Below are positions 7,328 through 16,367 of a stretch of 64,000 nt of DNA, piece after piece. Source of the stretch: Breznakibacter sp047600785 (lineage in GTDB: Bacteria > Bacteroidota > Bacteroidia > Bacteroidales > Marinilabiliaceae); assembly GCA_047600785.1 (NCBI GenBank), contig JASGKH010000002.1:2852001-2916000 (forward strand), given 5' to 3'. A program made the position numbers and the translations under genes. The notes beneath the pieces are model-generated. The model was not told the DNA's origin and did no database searches. It was given only the letters and a program-made list of their open reading frames with translations. Each line of letters opens with the position of its first letter. Within the stretch, counting starts at the first letter, position 1.

Positions 7328-8569
7328 CTAATTATATGCGGTTTCCCCATGTTCGTACACGTCCAGGCCTTCGGTCTCCACACGCTTGTCCACTCGCAAT
7401 CCCACGGTCTTCTTTAAAACAAAGAATAACGCAAAACCAGCTGCTGCAGCCCAAACTCCAACCGCCACGATACCGATCAGTTGCGAAATAACAGCTGAAA
7501 ACCCATGCCCGTAAAACAATCCGGTCGACGTAGAGAAAAAACCGACCATTAAAGTACCAAAAGCACCGCAAATTCCATGAACCGACGAAGCACCCACCGG
7601 ATCGTCAATTTTTAATACATTTTCGACAAAAGACACCGCAAACACAAGCAACATACCTGCAAGTAAGCCTATGGCAATGGCCCCTATCGGACTCACCACG
7701 TTACACCCGGCCGTAATGGCCACCAAACCGGCCAATGCCCCGTTCAGCGTCAGCGACAAAGATGGTTTTCCATATCGTAACCAAGCTGTCACCAAGGTAC
7801 CTACCGTACCTGCTGCTGCAGACAAATTGGTGGTGATAAATATCAATGATACACTTTCGATATTATTCCCGCTCACACCCAATTGCGATCCGGGATTGAA
7901 ACCAAACCAGCCTAACCACAATATAAATACGCCCAATGCCGCATAAGTAAGGTTATGCCCCGGAATGGCATTGGTTTTACCGTTATATTTCCCAATACGG
8001 GGGCCCAACATCGCCGCCCCGACCAGACCAATCCAGCCACCAACAGAATGTACAACTGTTGATCCCGCAAAATCATGAAACGGAGTCTCGAGCGAGGCCA
8101 GCCAACCATTGCCCCAGACCCAGTGCCCTGAAATAGGATAGATAAACAACGAAACGACAATGCTATAAGCTATGTAAGAAATAAAATGGGTTCTTTCGGC
8201 CATGGCACCCGACACAATAGTGGTAGCAGTGGCTGCAAATACGGTTTGGAAAAACAGAAAACCATATCCGCTGATGCTTCCTGACCAACCTTCGGAAAAA
8301 AAAAGGTTGGGTGAACCAATCAAGCCTGCACAACTGGCCCCGAACATCAAGCCAAAACCGAGAATAAAATAAGCCAACGAGCCAAATGCAAAGTCAACAA
8401 GGTTTTTCATCAAAATATTAACCGTATTTTTCGTACGGATAAAACCCGCTTCGACCAATGCAAAGCCTGCCTGCATGAAAAACACCAAAGAGGCAGCGAC
8501 CAACACCCAAAGGGTATCGATTGAAAAGGCTGTTTCTGTCATTAATTTTGCTGTGTCAACTGCTTCCAT
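7328..8569 (-). CDS. amt: Ammonium transporter
   Basis: The 413-residue inner-membrane channel carries ammonium/ammonia. It has about eleven hydrophobic helices. The twin-histidine pore is visible: the first His in FHDFAGSTVVHSVGG (about residue 165) and the second in VGASSVHGICGAFG. The conserved ALVEAGFIRTKN after helix 1 is also present. I chose the ATG at 8569, 19 bases after the glnB stop; a longer frame to 8632 would overlap glnB. The C-terminal tail after the last helix is the usual docking surface for PII proteins, which fits the adjacent glnB. Operon: porin, glnB, amt. Confidence 0.95.
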   Translation of the reverse strand: MEAVDTAKLMTETAFSIDTLWVLVAASLVFFMQAGFALVEAGFIRTKNTVNILMKNLVDFAFGSLAYFILGFGLMFGASCAGLIGSPNLFFSEGWSGSISGYGFLFFQTVFAATATTIVSGAMAERTHFISYIAYSIVVSLFIYPISGHWVWGNGWLASLETPFHDFAGSTVVHSVGGWIGLVGAAMLGPRIGKYNGKTNAIPGHNLTYAALGVFILWLGWFGFNPGSQLGVSGNNIESVSLIFITTNLSAAAGTVGTLVTAWLRYGKPSLSLTLNGALAGLVAITAGCNVVSPIGAIAIGLLAGMLLVFAVSFVENVLKIDDPVGASSVHGICGAFGTLMVGFFSTSTGLFYGHGFSAVISQLIGIVAVGVWAAAAGFALFFVLKKTVGLRVDKRVETEGLDVYEHGETAYN

Positions 8570-8588
8570 CGTGCCAAATTTTAGGATC

Positions 8589-8945
8589 TTACCTTCCCGT
8601 TTCTTTGTCGTATAACGACTCGTCTCCTTCATCGCCAGTACGTATCCTCAGCGCTTGGTCGACGGTTGAAATGAAGATACGGCCATCACCGACCTCTCCC
8701 GTGTAAGCAGATTTTAACAAGGCTTTAACCGATTTATCTACGTTAATATCCCTGACCACAAAGGAAATCATAGTACGTTCGATGACACTGGTGTTGTACA
8801 TAATGCCTCTATATATACGACCTTGATGGTCTGTTCCCACCCCGCGAGCATCCCAATAGGTAAAAAAGTCAATACCCACTTCGTGCAAAGCCTCTTTTAC
8901 CTCTTCGAATTTGGTTTTTCTGATGATTGCCTCAATCTTCTTCAT
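8589..8945 (-). CDS. glnB: Nitrogen regulatory protein P-II
   Basis: The 118-residue trimeric signal protein senses ATP/ADP and 2-oxoglutarate and typically plugs the AmtB channel. MKKIEAIIR opens the fold. The T-loop contains IYRGIMY with a tyrosine (Tyr45) aligned to the uridylylated Tyr51 of enterobacterial PII, though modification cannot be shown. The nucleotide-binding B-loop TGEVGDGRIFIS is at 82-93. The C-terminus is slightly longer and more acidic than in E. coli GlnB. It lies directly upstream of amt, so channel control is the likely role. A structured leader with a terminator-like 3' end precedes the start. Confidence 0.94.
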   Translation of the reverse strand: MKKIEAIIRKTKFEEVKEALHEVGIDFFTYWDARGVGTDHQGRIYRGIMYNTSVIERTMISFVVRDINVDKSVKALLKSAYTGEVGDGRIFISTVDQALRIRTGDEGDESLYDKETGR

Positions 8946-8974
8946 GGCTACGAAGTTTTATCATCTCAGGGAAA

Positions 8975-9114
8975 GAGAAAGAAAAAAGAAAACCGGTCGG
9001 TCCTAAGGACGGAATGAGAAGACGGATGGCATTGAGGTCACAATGCCCGAGAGAAAACGGATTATAAGTCGGCTCCAGGTTAAAAGAGAAAAAGATCGGA
9101 CCGACCGGTTTTTT
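8975..9114 (-). ncRNA. Structured leader RNA candidate between the porin gene and glnB
   Basis: Two perfectly complementary 15-base arms (9098-9112 and 8989-9003; AAAACCGGTCGGTCC type) enclose about 94 bases on the minus strand. Inside is a hairpin GGCATTG-loop-CAATGCC. Two direct repeats of the form ATCCGTyTTCTC flank that hairpin. After the second arm comes TTTTCTTTTTTCTTTCTC, so closing the long stem would create an intrinsic terminator about 43 bases before glnB. This could be an attenuator that lowers glnB-amt expression relative to the porin gene, or a ligand-sensing element. I do not recognise it as a known riboswitch. Confidence 0.5.
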
Positions 9115-9129
9115 CAGTTTAGGGGAGGG

Positions 9130-9774
9130 TTATAAAGTCACACCTACCACCAAGAATGTCTGCTCTCTATTGGGGTTAACAATGAACGAGGCAAATGGCG
9201 ATACGCTATATTTATCACTGATGGCTACCTCTTTGGAAACTTTCAATCCCAAGTTTACCAGATTAAAATCACCGCTTACCGAATAATTTTCATTACCAGC
9301 ACCAGCAAATAATGTGGCATATTTAAAAGAATAACTGGCCTCCACATAAAGATCTTCATCGGCATTTAAATATTTATAGGCAGCAAGGTTCAATCCACCA
9401 GTTGCATAAGTTAACCCAAGCTCCAATGTATGGTTATCGTCATAATTAAAGTAGCTATTGTCGTAACCAGCATTAGGGAAAAAATAATCGTTTACAACAA
9501 CACCCAATCCAAAATCGAACGCATAGCTTGCATAAAGGTCACATTCGTCACCAAAACCTGACCCGTCAATTGCATAGCTGGCCCAAGATCCTAGAGTAAA
9601 ACCTCCTGTGGAATACGACACCCCTGGTTGTATAGCAGTCGTACCCAATTGGGTTCCCCTCCATACATAACGGCTCACAAGATCTGCATTGATACTGAAT
9701 TTGCTCTCCGATTCTTGAGCAAAGGCCGAAGTGAATAACACGGCCGCAGCAAAGGTTAAAACGGCTTTTTTCAT
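9130..9774 (-). CDS. TorF-family putative outer-membrane porin
   Basis: The 214-residue protein has a clear signal peptide (MKKAVLTFAAAVLFTSAFAQ) and then alternating aromatic/polar strands typical of an outer-membrane beta-barrel. The opening NADLVSRYVWRGTQLG is characteristic of the TorF/Gcw_chp family. It ends in a hydrophobic strand (FLVVGVTL). As the first gene of an operon with glnB and amt, it may admit ammonium or another nitrogen compound across the outer membrane; this is inference from context. It has one of the best promoters of the window. Confidence 0.8.
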   Translation of the reverse strand: MKKAVLTFAAAVLFTSAFAQESESKFSINADLVSRYVWRGTQLGTTAIQPGVSYSTGGFTLGSWASYAIDGSGFGDECDLYASYAFDFGLGVVVNDYFFPNAGYDNSYFNYDDNHTLELGLTYATGGLNLAAYKYLNADEDLYVEASYSFKYATLFAGAGNENYSVSGDFNLVNLGLKVSKEVAISDKYSVSPFASFIVNPNREQTFLVVGVTL

Positions 9775-9877
9775 AACAGTGTATTTTAGGTTTGTAAATC
9801 CGATTTAAACAGGGGTTCTTTTGAAAAAAACCGCATTTTTATCACAAGCACTCCCCATTTGGCAAGGGATCACTTTG

Positions 9878-9908
9878 CAAAAGTACACCTTTATGCATTG
9901 ACTCCAAA
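9878..9908 (-). promoter_or_regulatory. Bacteroidota promoter of the porin-glnB-amt operon
   Basis: On the minus strand TTTG (9905-9908), exactly 19 bases, then TACTTTTG (9878-9885): a perfect match to the primary-sigma promoter of Bacteroidota. Transcription should start near 9871, about 97 bases before the porin ATG. Confidence 0.65.
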
Positions 9909-10260
9909 TTTTTCGTCGGGTATTTTCCATTTTTTTGCATATTTTCACAGAGACCCCCCTGAAAAAACAACACCCAACACTTCAATTCTGTAAAAACCCC
10001 AACAATACCCTAAAAAAACAAAGACATGACATTGTAATTTTTCTCAAAACAATTGTTTACAGCACTTTTTTTTGAATTTGGGCAATAATCCCTGTGCCAC
10101 TGCCCAACCACACACCCTTGAATGATCTTCGGAAAATAATGTGAAAATCGGGGGAAACGGGGCGTTCCAACTACACTGTCCTTGCCGAAAGCCTAACATC
10201 TTGATTAAAAATGAGGTAGGTTTACTTTACCGGTAATGCATAGTTCAGTTATTTAAACAT
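9909..10260. other. AT-rich intergenic stretch with nothing further recognised
   Basis: Beyond the porin promoter the sequence is A/C- and T-rich with no gene on either strand. Just before 10261 there is a TACTTTAC element (about 10223-10230) that weakly resembles a -7 box for the small transcript that follows. Confidence 0.35.
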
Positions 10261-10413
10261 ATGACACGACCAAGCTTATACAAAAGCACCCATGGCAAGC
10301 GATTACGCGAAGCGATTCGTGTGATTGAGCAAAATCGAAAATTACGAGACCTCGCCTTTACGATTACACCGTCCGAAAATGACAAGACGGCCATCATCGT
10401 TATTAAGATCTAA
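10261..10413 (+). CDS. Hypothetical small basic protein (low certainty)
   Basis: An ATG-initiated frame of 50 residues (opening MTRPSLYKSTHGKRLREAI, ending in a hydrophobic IIVIKI) lies upstream of a strong plus-strand terminator at 10579, which implies that something is transcribed here. A second frame, shifted by one base, continues from this region to a stop at 10550-10552 and ends in a similar strand (NPIMVKITIK). The two may be parts of one frameshifted gene. I recognise no family. Evidence is the terminator context and reasonable codon content only. Confidence 0.3.
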   Translation: MTRPSLYKSTHGKRLREAIRVIEQNRKLRDLAFTITPSENDKTAIIVIKI

Positions 10414-10578
10414 AAACAAAAAAGCAGAAATATTTGAGTTCCAAAAGGTAAAATTCGGGCCAGGCTCTAATGGCTTAACGGTTAATTACGACAGTTCTTC
10501 ACGGAATATTGCAAACCCCAACCCAATAATGGTGAAGATAACGATTAAATAAACGTGTATGCGATTGCGTATTTGTCC

Positions 10579-10620
10579 AACAGCCTTACCAAATCCGGTA
10601 AGGCTGTTGTTTTTGTTTTT
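10579..10620 (+). terminator. Intrinsic terminator
   Basis: AACAGCCTTACC and GGTAAGGCTGTT form a perfect 12-bp stem with a 6-nt loop, followed by GTTTTTGTTTTT on the plus strand. It ends a plus-strand transcript from the small-gene region and separates it from the convergent GH2 gene. Confidence 0.8.
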
Positions 10621-10626
10621 CTCATG

Positions 10627-13484
10627 TTATTTAGCAAGAATGACCAATGTGGCCTCTTTCACTCCTTCCGATTTGGCCGTCAACACAATATTACCACCCC
10701 CTCCGCTGCTTTGCACCAACACTTGCGCCAACCCGCTAAATGTTTTTCGTTGCCATTGCACGGCAGGTATTATTATCTGCAAAGCACCCGGTTGAGTATT
10801 GATATTATCCCACGGATGTGCTTTCACAAACGGCTCGGCAACCACAACCACGACATTATGCCCTGCCCGCAACATCGTCCTGTCAAGCGCAAAAACGTGC
10901 TGGGCCTGATTGTCGTCCAGATCTTTCGCGACCAATTGCCCGTTGACATACAACGACTGGTTTCGACCAACGCTACGGAACATCCATGTGACATTGCCTT
11001 CCAATCCGGCTTCCTGAAGGTTGAACTCGCCACGGTATACGGTCAACTGCGATTTGGAACCCGGAGCCAAACCACCTCCCGCAAAGGCACTTTCCCATGC
11101 GGAGTCATCAAAATTGGTTGCGATGGCCCTCTCCACATCAATGTCTGAAACCAATTTTTGTTTCCAATTTGTAAAATCAAGCGTCGAAACCGACTCCACA
11201 AACTGGTCGGGCTCATGCGATGTCGGATCACCATTTCCGACTCCGATCACACGACCAGGACCTTGTATCTCAAATTTGACAGGCAGGCTGGCATCGGGCA
11301 CAGGATTACCTTTTTTATCAAGAATGCGTACGGTCACCACAGCCATATCGTTTTTGTCACCGACAACCGTGTTCCTGTCGGCTTCCAATGCCAACACAGC
11401 AGGAATATCCGATGTTACGACAGTCGTCTCCATGGCTTTCTTTCCGGACTTGTATCCAACAGCTCTTAACTTCCCGGGAACATACTTTACTTTCCAGGAC
11501 AAATAACCGTTCACCTCCATCGCTTTTTTGCCCATCGATTTATTATTGGCAAACAGTTCCACATGGTCGCAATTGCCGTACACCCACACATCAATATCCT
11601 GTCCTTCACGACCTTTCCAGTTCCAGTGCGGAAGAATGTGCAGCACCGGTTCGTTACCCCACCACGATTTCAGGTAATAGAAATTGTCTTTGGGAAACCC
11701 GCACAGGTCCAGAATCCCGAAGTACGACGTGACCGACGGCCACGCATAGGGCGTTGGTTCTCCCCGGTAATCGAAGCCGGTCCAAAAAAATACACCGGCA
11801 AGGAAATCGCGTTTGGCGTAATATTGCCATCCTTCGCGGATGCTGATAAACCCGTTTTCGGTATTCGTGTCGTAAGCCGGTTTGTACTGTTTGGTTTTAT
11901 CTTCGAAATAAATACCGCGTGTAGCGTGGGTCGACCCTTCCTCGGTACCCAACGACGGCTGGTCGGGGAAACGGGCATGGTGTTCATCGGGGCTTCCGTG
12001 GCGAAGATAGTTGTATCCCATCACCTCCACCACATTCGAAATACCGTACGTCCAATTGCCGCTAACGCCTGCCACCATGGGGCGGGTATCATCGATTGAT
12101 CTGGCAAACGCCTGCATGGCTTGGGCAATACGGGCACCCTTCTCGTTCCCCTCAATGGCCCACTCCTCATTGCCTATCGACCAAAGAACCACACATGGGT
12201 GATTACGGTCACGGACAATAAGCCGTCTCATGTAATCAAGGTTTTGCTCTGAGATGCCCATCAAACGGTTCTCGTTCAAGATAAGCATTCCCAGACGGTC
12301 GCAAATGTCAAGTAACTCAGGGGTAGGTGGGTTATGAGACGTACGAATGGCATTGCTTCCCATGGCCTTAAGCTGTTTTACACGCCACTCCTGCAATGCA
12401 TCAGGAATGGCACACCCCACACCCGCATGATCCTGATGATTATTGGTCCCTTTAATTTTTACGTGCTCCCCGTTAAGGAAGAAACCTTTCCTGGCATCGA
12501 ACAATATGGTACGGATACCGAAAGTAGTTCTGTATTCGTCAATTAGCCTATCACCATCCCAAAGTTGGGTGAGCAATGTATATAGGTATGGATTTTCAAG
12601 CGACCAAAGTGTGGGGTTCTTCACGTTTAGTTCAACTTGAAAATTCCCCTTCGTGAACGAAGCCAGCTTGCCATTGGCTCCTTCCTGCCGGGCCACTACG
12701 TGCCCACTTGCATCGACGACCTTATTGATGATGGAAAACGTAACCGCATCCAAATTCTGATTATACACATCCACTTGGGCCGACACAATGGCTTCGCCTC
12801 CGGCAACCTGCGTAGTGACGAATGTTCCGTGTTGGGGTACATGCAACGGCGATATTTTATTAAGCCATACATGACGGTAGATGCCTGCACCCTCGTAGTA
12901 CCAGCCCTCTTCGACCGATACATCGGCCCGCACCGCAATGGTATTTTCTCCTCCAAAATTCAGAAACTCGGTCACATCGAACGAGAAACCGTAATATCCA
13001 CTGGGCTCGGCACCGCAATAAAAGCCGTTTACCCAAACTTTTGCATCACGTGACACGCCATCAAATTCCAATGACAAACGCCTTCCCTTATCCGATTCGG
13101 GAACGGTAAATGTTTTCCGGTACCATCCCACACTCACATCCGGAAAGCCCGGCCCTACCGCTTTGTAACCATGTGAATGACTCCCTTTGGGATCGAAAGG
13201 CATTTCCACCGCCCAGTCATGTGGCAAATCCACATCGCGCCATGTCCGATCGTCGTACTGGGCAGAAGCCGCACCTTCGCCATACCCTGCTTTTGCCAGA
13301 TAAGTAAAATAAGAGGTCCCGACATTAAAGTCTTTTGTTTTATCGGTGGGGTGACCAAAAGTAAATTTCCAGGCGTGATCCAGCGAAATGCGTTCGCGTA
13401 CGATCGGTTTTCCTGGGCAAATGCCATGTGAACCAAAAAACAATTTCCCCAGAAGAATAAAACAGCGATTTGTAATTTTACCAT
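10627..13484 (-). pseudogene. GH2 family beta-galactosidase-like glycosidase, frameshifted between signal peptide and enzyme
   Basis: The enzyme part (about 938 residues) is a secreted-type glycoside hydrolase family 2 protein. It has a sugar-binding domain (about 20-200), an Ig-like domain (205-310) and a TIM barrel starting FGIRTILFD. The acid/base Glu is in WSIGNEEW (residue 426) and the probable nucleophile in LGTEEGST (501). A DUF4982-like domain, a bacterial Ig-like domain and a C-terminal galactose-binding-like domain follow. A signal peptide opening MVKLQIAVLFF and ending MAFAQ is encoded at 13484 in another frame. One extra A in the run at 13408-13411 would join the two. It is either a real inactivation or a homopolymer error; the rest of the enzyme is intact. 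Confidence 0.8.
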
Positions 13485-13651
13485 AATTTAAACGGATAGA
13501 TTAGTTGAATCTTGTCTTCTCCATTCCCAGTGCCAAACGCAATGCTCAATTGGAACGACAATCAACCAAAATTACACATCCATCGCCGAGCATAATCCCT
13601 GATTTGAATCCAAATGCGGTGCAAAATCGCTAAACGGTTCACTGCATAAAC

Positions 13652-13684
13652 AAAAAAAGCGCAACACTATAAAGTATTGCGCTT
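13652..13684 (-). terminator. Intrinsic terminator after tRNA-His
   Basis: On the minus strand AAGCGCAATACT and AGTGTTGCGCTT pair around a 4-nt loop and run into TTTTTTTG, directly after the tRNA 3' end. Confidence 0.75.
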
Positions 13685-13693
13685 ATCGAAGCG

Positions 13694-13768
13694 GGTGAAA
13701 GACCGGGTTCGAACCGGCGACCTATGGAACCACAATCCATCGCTCTAACCGACTGAGCTACATTCACC
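13694..13768 (-). tRNA. tRNA-His (GTG)
   Basis: The minus strand folds as a cloverleaf: D-arm AGCTCAGTCGGTTAGAGC, anticodon loop TTGTGGT (anticodon GTG) between ATGGA and TCCAT, and T-arm GCCGG-TTCGAAC-CCGGT. The extra 5' G opposite a C discriminator (G-1:C73) is the identity mark of histidine tRNA. One T-T mismatch is seen in the acceptor stem. CCA is not encoded. A terminator follows directly. Confidence 0.95.
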
Positions 13769-13905
13769 ATTTTTGCAAAAAGCGAGGCAAAGATAATGCT
13801 TATTCGTATGTTTGCAACATCGTCCACAAAAAATTGCTGCATTTTTTACAACTTTCGCTTAAAACACCGTTGCACATACACTTCAATCACAAACAAATAT
13901 TAAGC

Positions 13906-14601
13906 ATGAAGTTTTTTACAGTAAACCCCGAGATCGATAACGAACTGAACAAGGTTTTATCCCTGATTAATCTTCGCAAAAACGGAGAAACGGCCGAAAT
14001 GCTTAATCGAATGGGGATGAACTACCGGCTGAATTACGGGGTTTCACTGGTACACATAAGGCAGATAGCAGCGTCAACCCCACATTGCAACGAATTGGCC
14101 CGACGTCTTTGGCATCGCCATATCCGCGAAACAATGATTATAGCCACCCTTATCGCCGATCCCAACACAATGGACGCTGAAGAATTGCTTGAATGGGCAC
14201 GCATGGTCCACAATACCGAATTGGCCGAACAAACTTCGATGAATTTATTTGCCCGCTACCAAGAGTTTCCGTTTCTTGTCCACGATTTCCTTAAAAACAA
14301 TTCGCCCTTTATCAAAGCCACTGCATATTTTTCACTGGCGTGGTGGCTCCGGAATCCGCAAACCGGCCACACGGGCACGTTGGCCCTCATTAATGGGCTA
14401 ACCGAAAGTTGCCAGCCCGACCATCCCATCATGGCCCGCGGCCTATCGATGCTGCTCAGGCAAACAATCCGCCAATTTCCTGACGGTCCCCAATTTGCAA
14501 AGCATTGGATCGAAAAGAAACAACACACCGATAATCCGAACCTACAGCTTGCCATTGAAGAAACCAGACAAGAACTTGAATATTTCAGCCTTCCCAAATA
14601 A
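13906..14601 (+). CDS. DNA alkylation repair (AlkD-like) HEAT-repeat protein
   Basis: From the ATG at 13906 (MKFFTVNPEID) the product is 231 residues and all-helical, consistent with the AlkD family of HEAT-like-repeat proteins that bind alkylated DNA. Recognisable segments are the NYGVSLVHIRQIA stretch, the ELARRLWHRHIRETMIIATLIAD stretch (described, not quoted in full) and the DFLKNNSPFIKATAYFSLAW repeat. I did not confirm the catalytic Asp/Trp/Arg set of true AlkD glycosylases, so a non-enzymatic relative is possible. A TATGTTTG element at 13807-13814 may be its -7 box. An in-frame extension to 13834 is less plausible. The acetyltransferase-like gene follows in the same direction after 43 bases. 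Confidence 0.7.
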   Translation: MKFFTVNPEIDNELNKVLSLINLRKNGETAEMLNRMGMNYRLNYGVSLVHIRQIAASTPHCNELARRLWHRHIRETMIIATLIADPNTMDAEELLEWARMVHNTELAEQTSMNLFARYQEFPFLVHDFLKNNSPFIKATAYFSLAWWLRNPQTGHTGTLALINGLTESCQPDHPIMARGLSMLLRQTIRQFPDGPQFAKHWIEKKQHTDNPNLQLAIEETRQELEYFSLPK

Positions 14602-14644
14602 GCCAGATTTACTATCTTTAGTCATTCATGGATGACAACAAAAC

Positions 14645-15850
14645 ATGCAAATCCTTCGAGCTAATTCACCCAAGCAGGTTCACGATTTCCTTTCGGTCGT
14701 CAACCTTATTTACCAAAACGACTCCAATTACGTCCGTCCGCTCGATGGAATGGTCGAAGAAGTGTTCAGCGAAAAACAAAACCCGTTATTCCTCAACGGC
14801 AAAGCCACTCGCTTCGTAGCTTACGACCAATCGGGCCGTCCCACCGGGCGCATTGCCGCCTTTATTAACGGCAATAAAGCTTACGGATACGACCAGCCTA
14901 CGGGCGGCATTGGTTTTTTCGAATGCATTGATGATCAAGCGACAGCCTTTGCCCTTTTCGATACGGCTAAAAAGTGGCTGGCCGACCAAGGCATGGAAGC
15001 CATGGACGGCCCTATCAATTTCGGCGAGAACGTGGATTTCTGGGGATTGCTTGTAGAAGGTTTTACCCAGCCGGCTTTCGGCATGCAATATAATCCGCCT
15101 TATTACCGGACATTTTTTGAGCAATATGGTTTTGCCACTTATTACGAACAAATCACCAACCATCTCAACCTCAAAAAGCCGTTCCCTGAACGATTCTGGA
15201 GGATTGCCGAGCGCCTCATTGCCAAGCCTGAGTTTGAGTTCCGTCATTTCGAATACGCCAAGGGCGAAGAATTTGTCCGGCACGTGGTCGAAATATACAA
15301 CGACGCATGGCGCTTCCATGACAATTTCACCCCAACTAAGCCTGAACACATCCGGACGTTAATGCAAAAAGCCCGTCCGTTTTTAATGGAAGAGCTCATC
15401 TGGTTTGCTTATCATAACGGTGAGCCGGTTGCATTTTTGGTCATGTTCCCCGATGTGAACCAAATAATCAGGCACTTTAACGGGAAAATAGGCTTTTGGG
15501 GAAAAATCAAGTTCCTGATCTTAAAGCAACAAAAAACCATGACCCGCACACGGGTTACCGCACTGGGCGTGAAAGCCCATTTCCAGCGCATGGGGGTCGA
15601 GTCGGGACTGTTCTACCAGCTCCGCGACGTGGTGGCACGTAACCCGCACATCTCTGAAATGGAACTCTCATGGGTGGGAGACTTCAATCCCAAGATGCGT
15701 GCATTGCAAGAAGCCATGGAATCGGTTTTCGGAAAAAGACACATCACCTACCGCTACCTCTTCGACGAAAAGAAACGACAAAATTTCCAACGCGTAAACA
15801 CCATTTCCCCCGACACAAAAGAGAAAATCAAAAAAAGGACAACCGATTGA
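14645..15850 (+). CDS. GNAT-like N-acetyltransferase family protein
   Basis: The 401-residue protein has a GNAT-type core in its C-terminal half: VTALGVKAHFQRMGVES at about 303-320 contains the Q/R-x-x-G-x-A/E-like acetyl-CoA loop, with WVGDFNPKM following (about 342). The N-terminal half (residues 1-200) contains a second, diverged unit with GPINFGENVDFWGLLVEGF. It lacks a signal peptide. Large two-lobed proteins of this type are common in Bacteroidota and are usually annotated only as acetyltransferases; the substrate is unknown. It may be co-transcribed with the AlkD-like gene. Confidence 0.7.
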   Translation: MQILRANSPKQVHDFLSVVNLIYQNDSNYVRPLDGMVEEVFSEKQNPLFLNGKATRFVAYDQSGRPTGRIAAFINGNKAYGYDQPTGGIGFFECIDDQATAFALFDTAKKWLADQGMEAMDGPINFGENVDFWGLLVEGFTQPAFGMQYNPPYYRTFFEQYGFATYYEQITNHLNLKKPFPERFWRIAERLIAKPEFEFRHFEYAKGEEFVRHVVEIYNDAWRFHDNFTPTKPEHIRTLMQKARPFLMEELIWFAYHNGEPVAFLVMFPDVNQIIRHFNGKIGFWGKIKFLILKQQKTMTRTRVTALGVKAHFQRMGVESGLFYQLRDVVARNPHISEMELSWVGDFNPKMRALQEAMESVFGKRHITYRYLFDEKKRQNFQRVNTISPDTKEKIKKRTTD

Positions 15851-15922
15851 ACCAGTGCCCAACTGTTGGTTTTCATGCAATGCTCCATTTGCATATTTGA
15901 CAAGAAAAAACAAAACCAATTA

Positions 15923-15953
15923 GTTGGATTTTTGATTTTTATATCTAATTTTG
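15923..15953 (+). promoter_or_regulatory. Bacteroidota promoter of rpmE2
   Basis: GTTG (15923-15926), 19 bases, TAATTTTG (15946-15953). The -7 box is perfect and the -33 box differs by one base. Transcription should start near 15960, about 30 bases before the ATG. Confidence 0.6.
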
Positions 15954-15990
15954 CAGTCCGATTTAACGAAAAAGATTAAAAGCTACGATA

Positions 15991-16254
15991 ATGAAATCAG
16001 GAATTCATCCGGCCAACTACCGCTTGGTCGCTTTCAAGGACATGTCGAACGGCGATGTATTCATTTCTCGTTCAACAGTTAATACCCGTGACACCGAGGT
16101 AGTAGATGGTGTTGAATACCCAGTGGTAAAGCTTGAGATCTCAAGCAGCTCGCATCCATTTTTTACCGGTAAAATGAAGTTGGTCGACACCGCCGGCCGT
16201 GTGGACAAATTCATGAACCGTTACCAAAAGCACTTTGACAACCGCAAGAAATAA
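15991..16254 (+). CDS. rpmE2: 50S ribosomal protein L31 type B
   Basis: The 87-residue protein is the zinc-independent form of L31. It opens MKSGIHPANYRLVAFKD and contains the type B segments SRSTVNTRDTE and SSHPFFTGKMKLVDTAGRVDKF. The CxxC zinc pair of the type A protein is absent, as expected. It is part of the large ribosomal subunit near the central protuberance. It has its own promoter and a terminator. Confidence 0.96.
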   Translation: MKSGIHPANYRLVAFKDMSNGDVFISRSTVNTRDTEVVDGVEYPVVKLEISSSSHPFFTGKMKLVDTAGRVDKFMNRYQKHFDNRKK

Positions 16255-16282
16255 CTCATGTTCTTCGGTTCCACAAAATAGA

Positions 16283-16309
16283 AGCTTCGGTTGCACCGGG
16301 GCTTTTTTT
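16283..16309 (+). terminator. Intrinsic terminator of rpmE2
   Basis: AGCTTCGGT and ACCGGGGCT pair (two G-U wobbles) over a 3-nt loop and are followed by seven T. Confidence 0.7.
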
Positions 16310-16367
16310 GTTCGTAAATTCCAATCCGTTACACAGTCTTACAGGAATTCGATAACGCAACATCGCA

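Noticed and set aside
9841..9890. Sigma-54 type promoter (TTGGCA ... TTTGCA) on the plus strand
   Set aside because: The GG to GC spacing is 14, not 10, and no plus-strand gene follows closely; the minus-strand primary promoter explains the site better.
10627..13443. GH2 protein taken as a complete cytoplasmic enzyme starting at 13443
   Set aside because: Its first residues (MFFGSHGICPGKP) are the signal-peptide coding region read in the wrong frame; the true start is 13484 with a frameshift.
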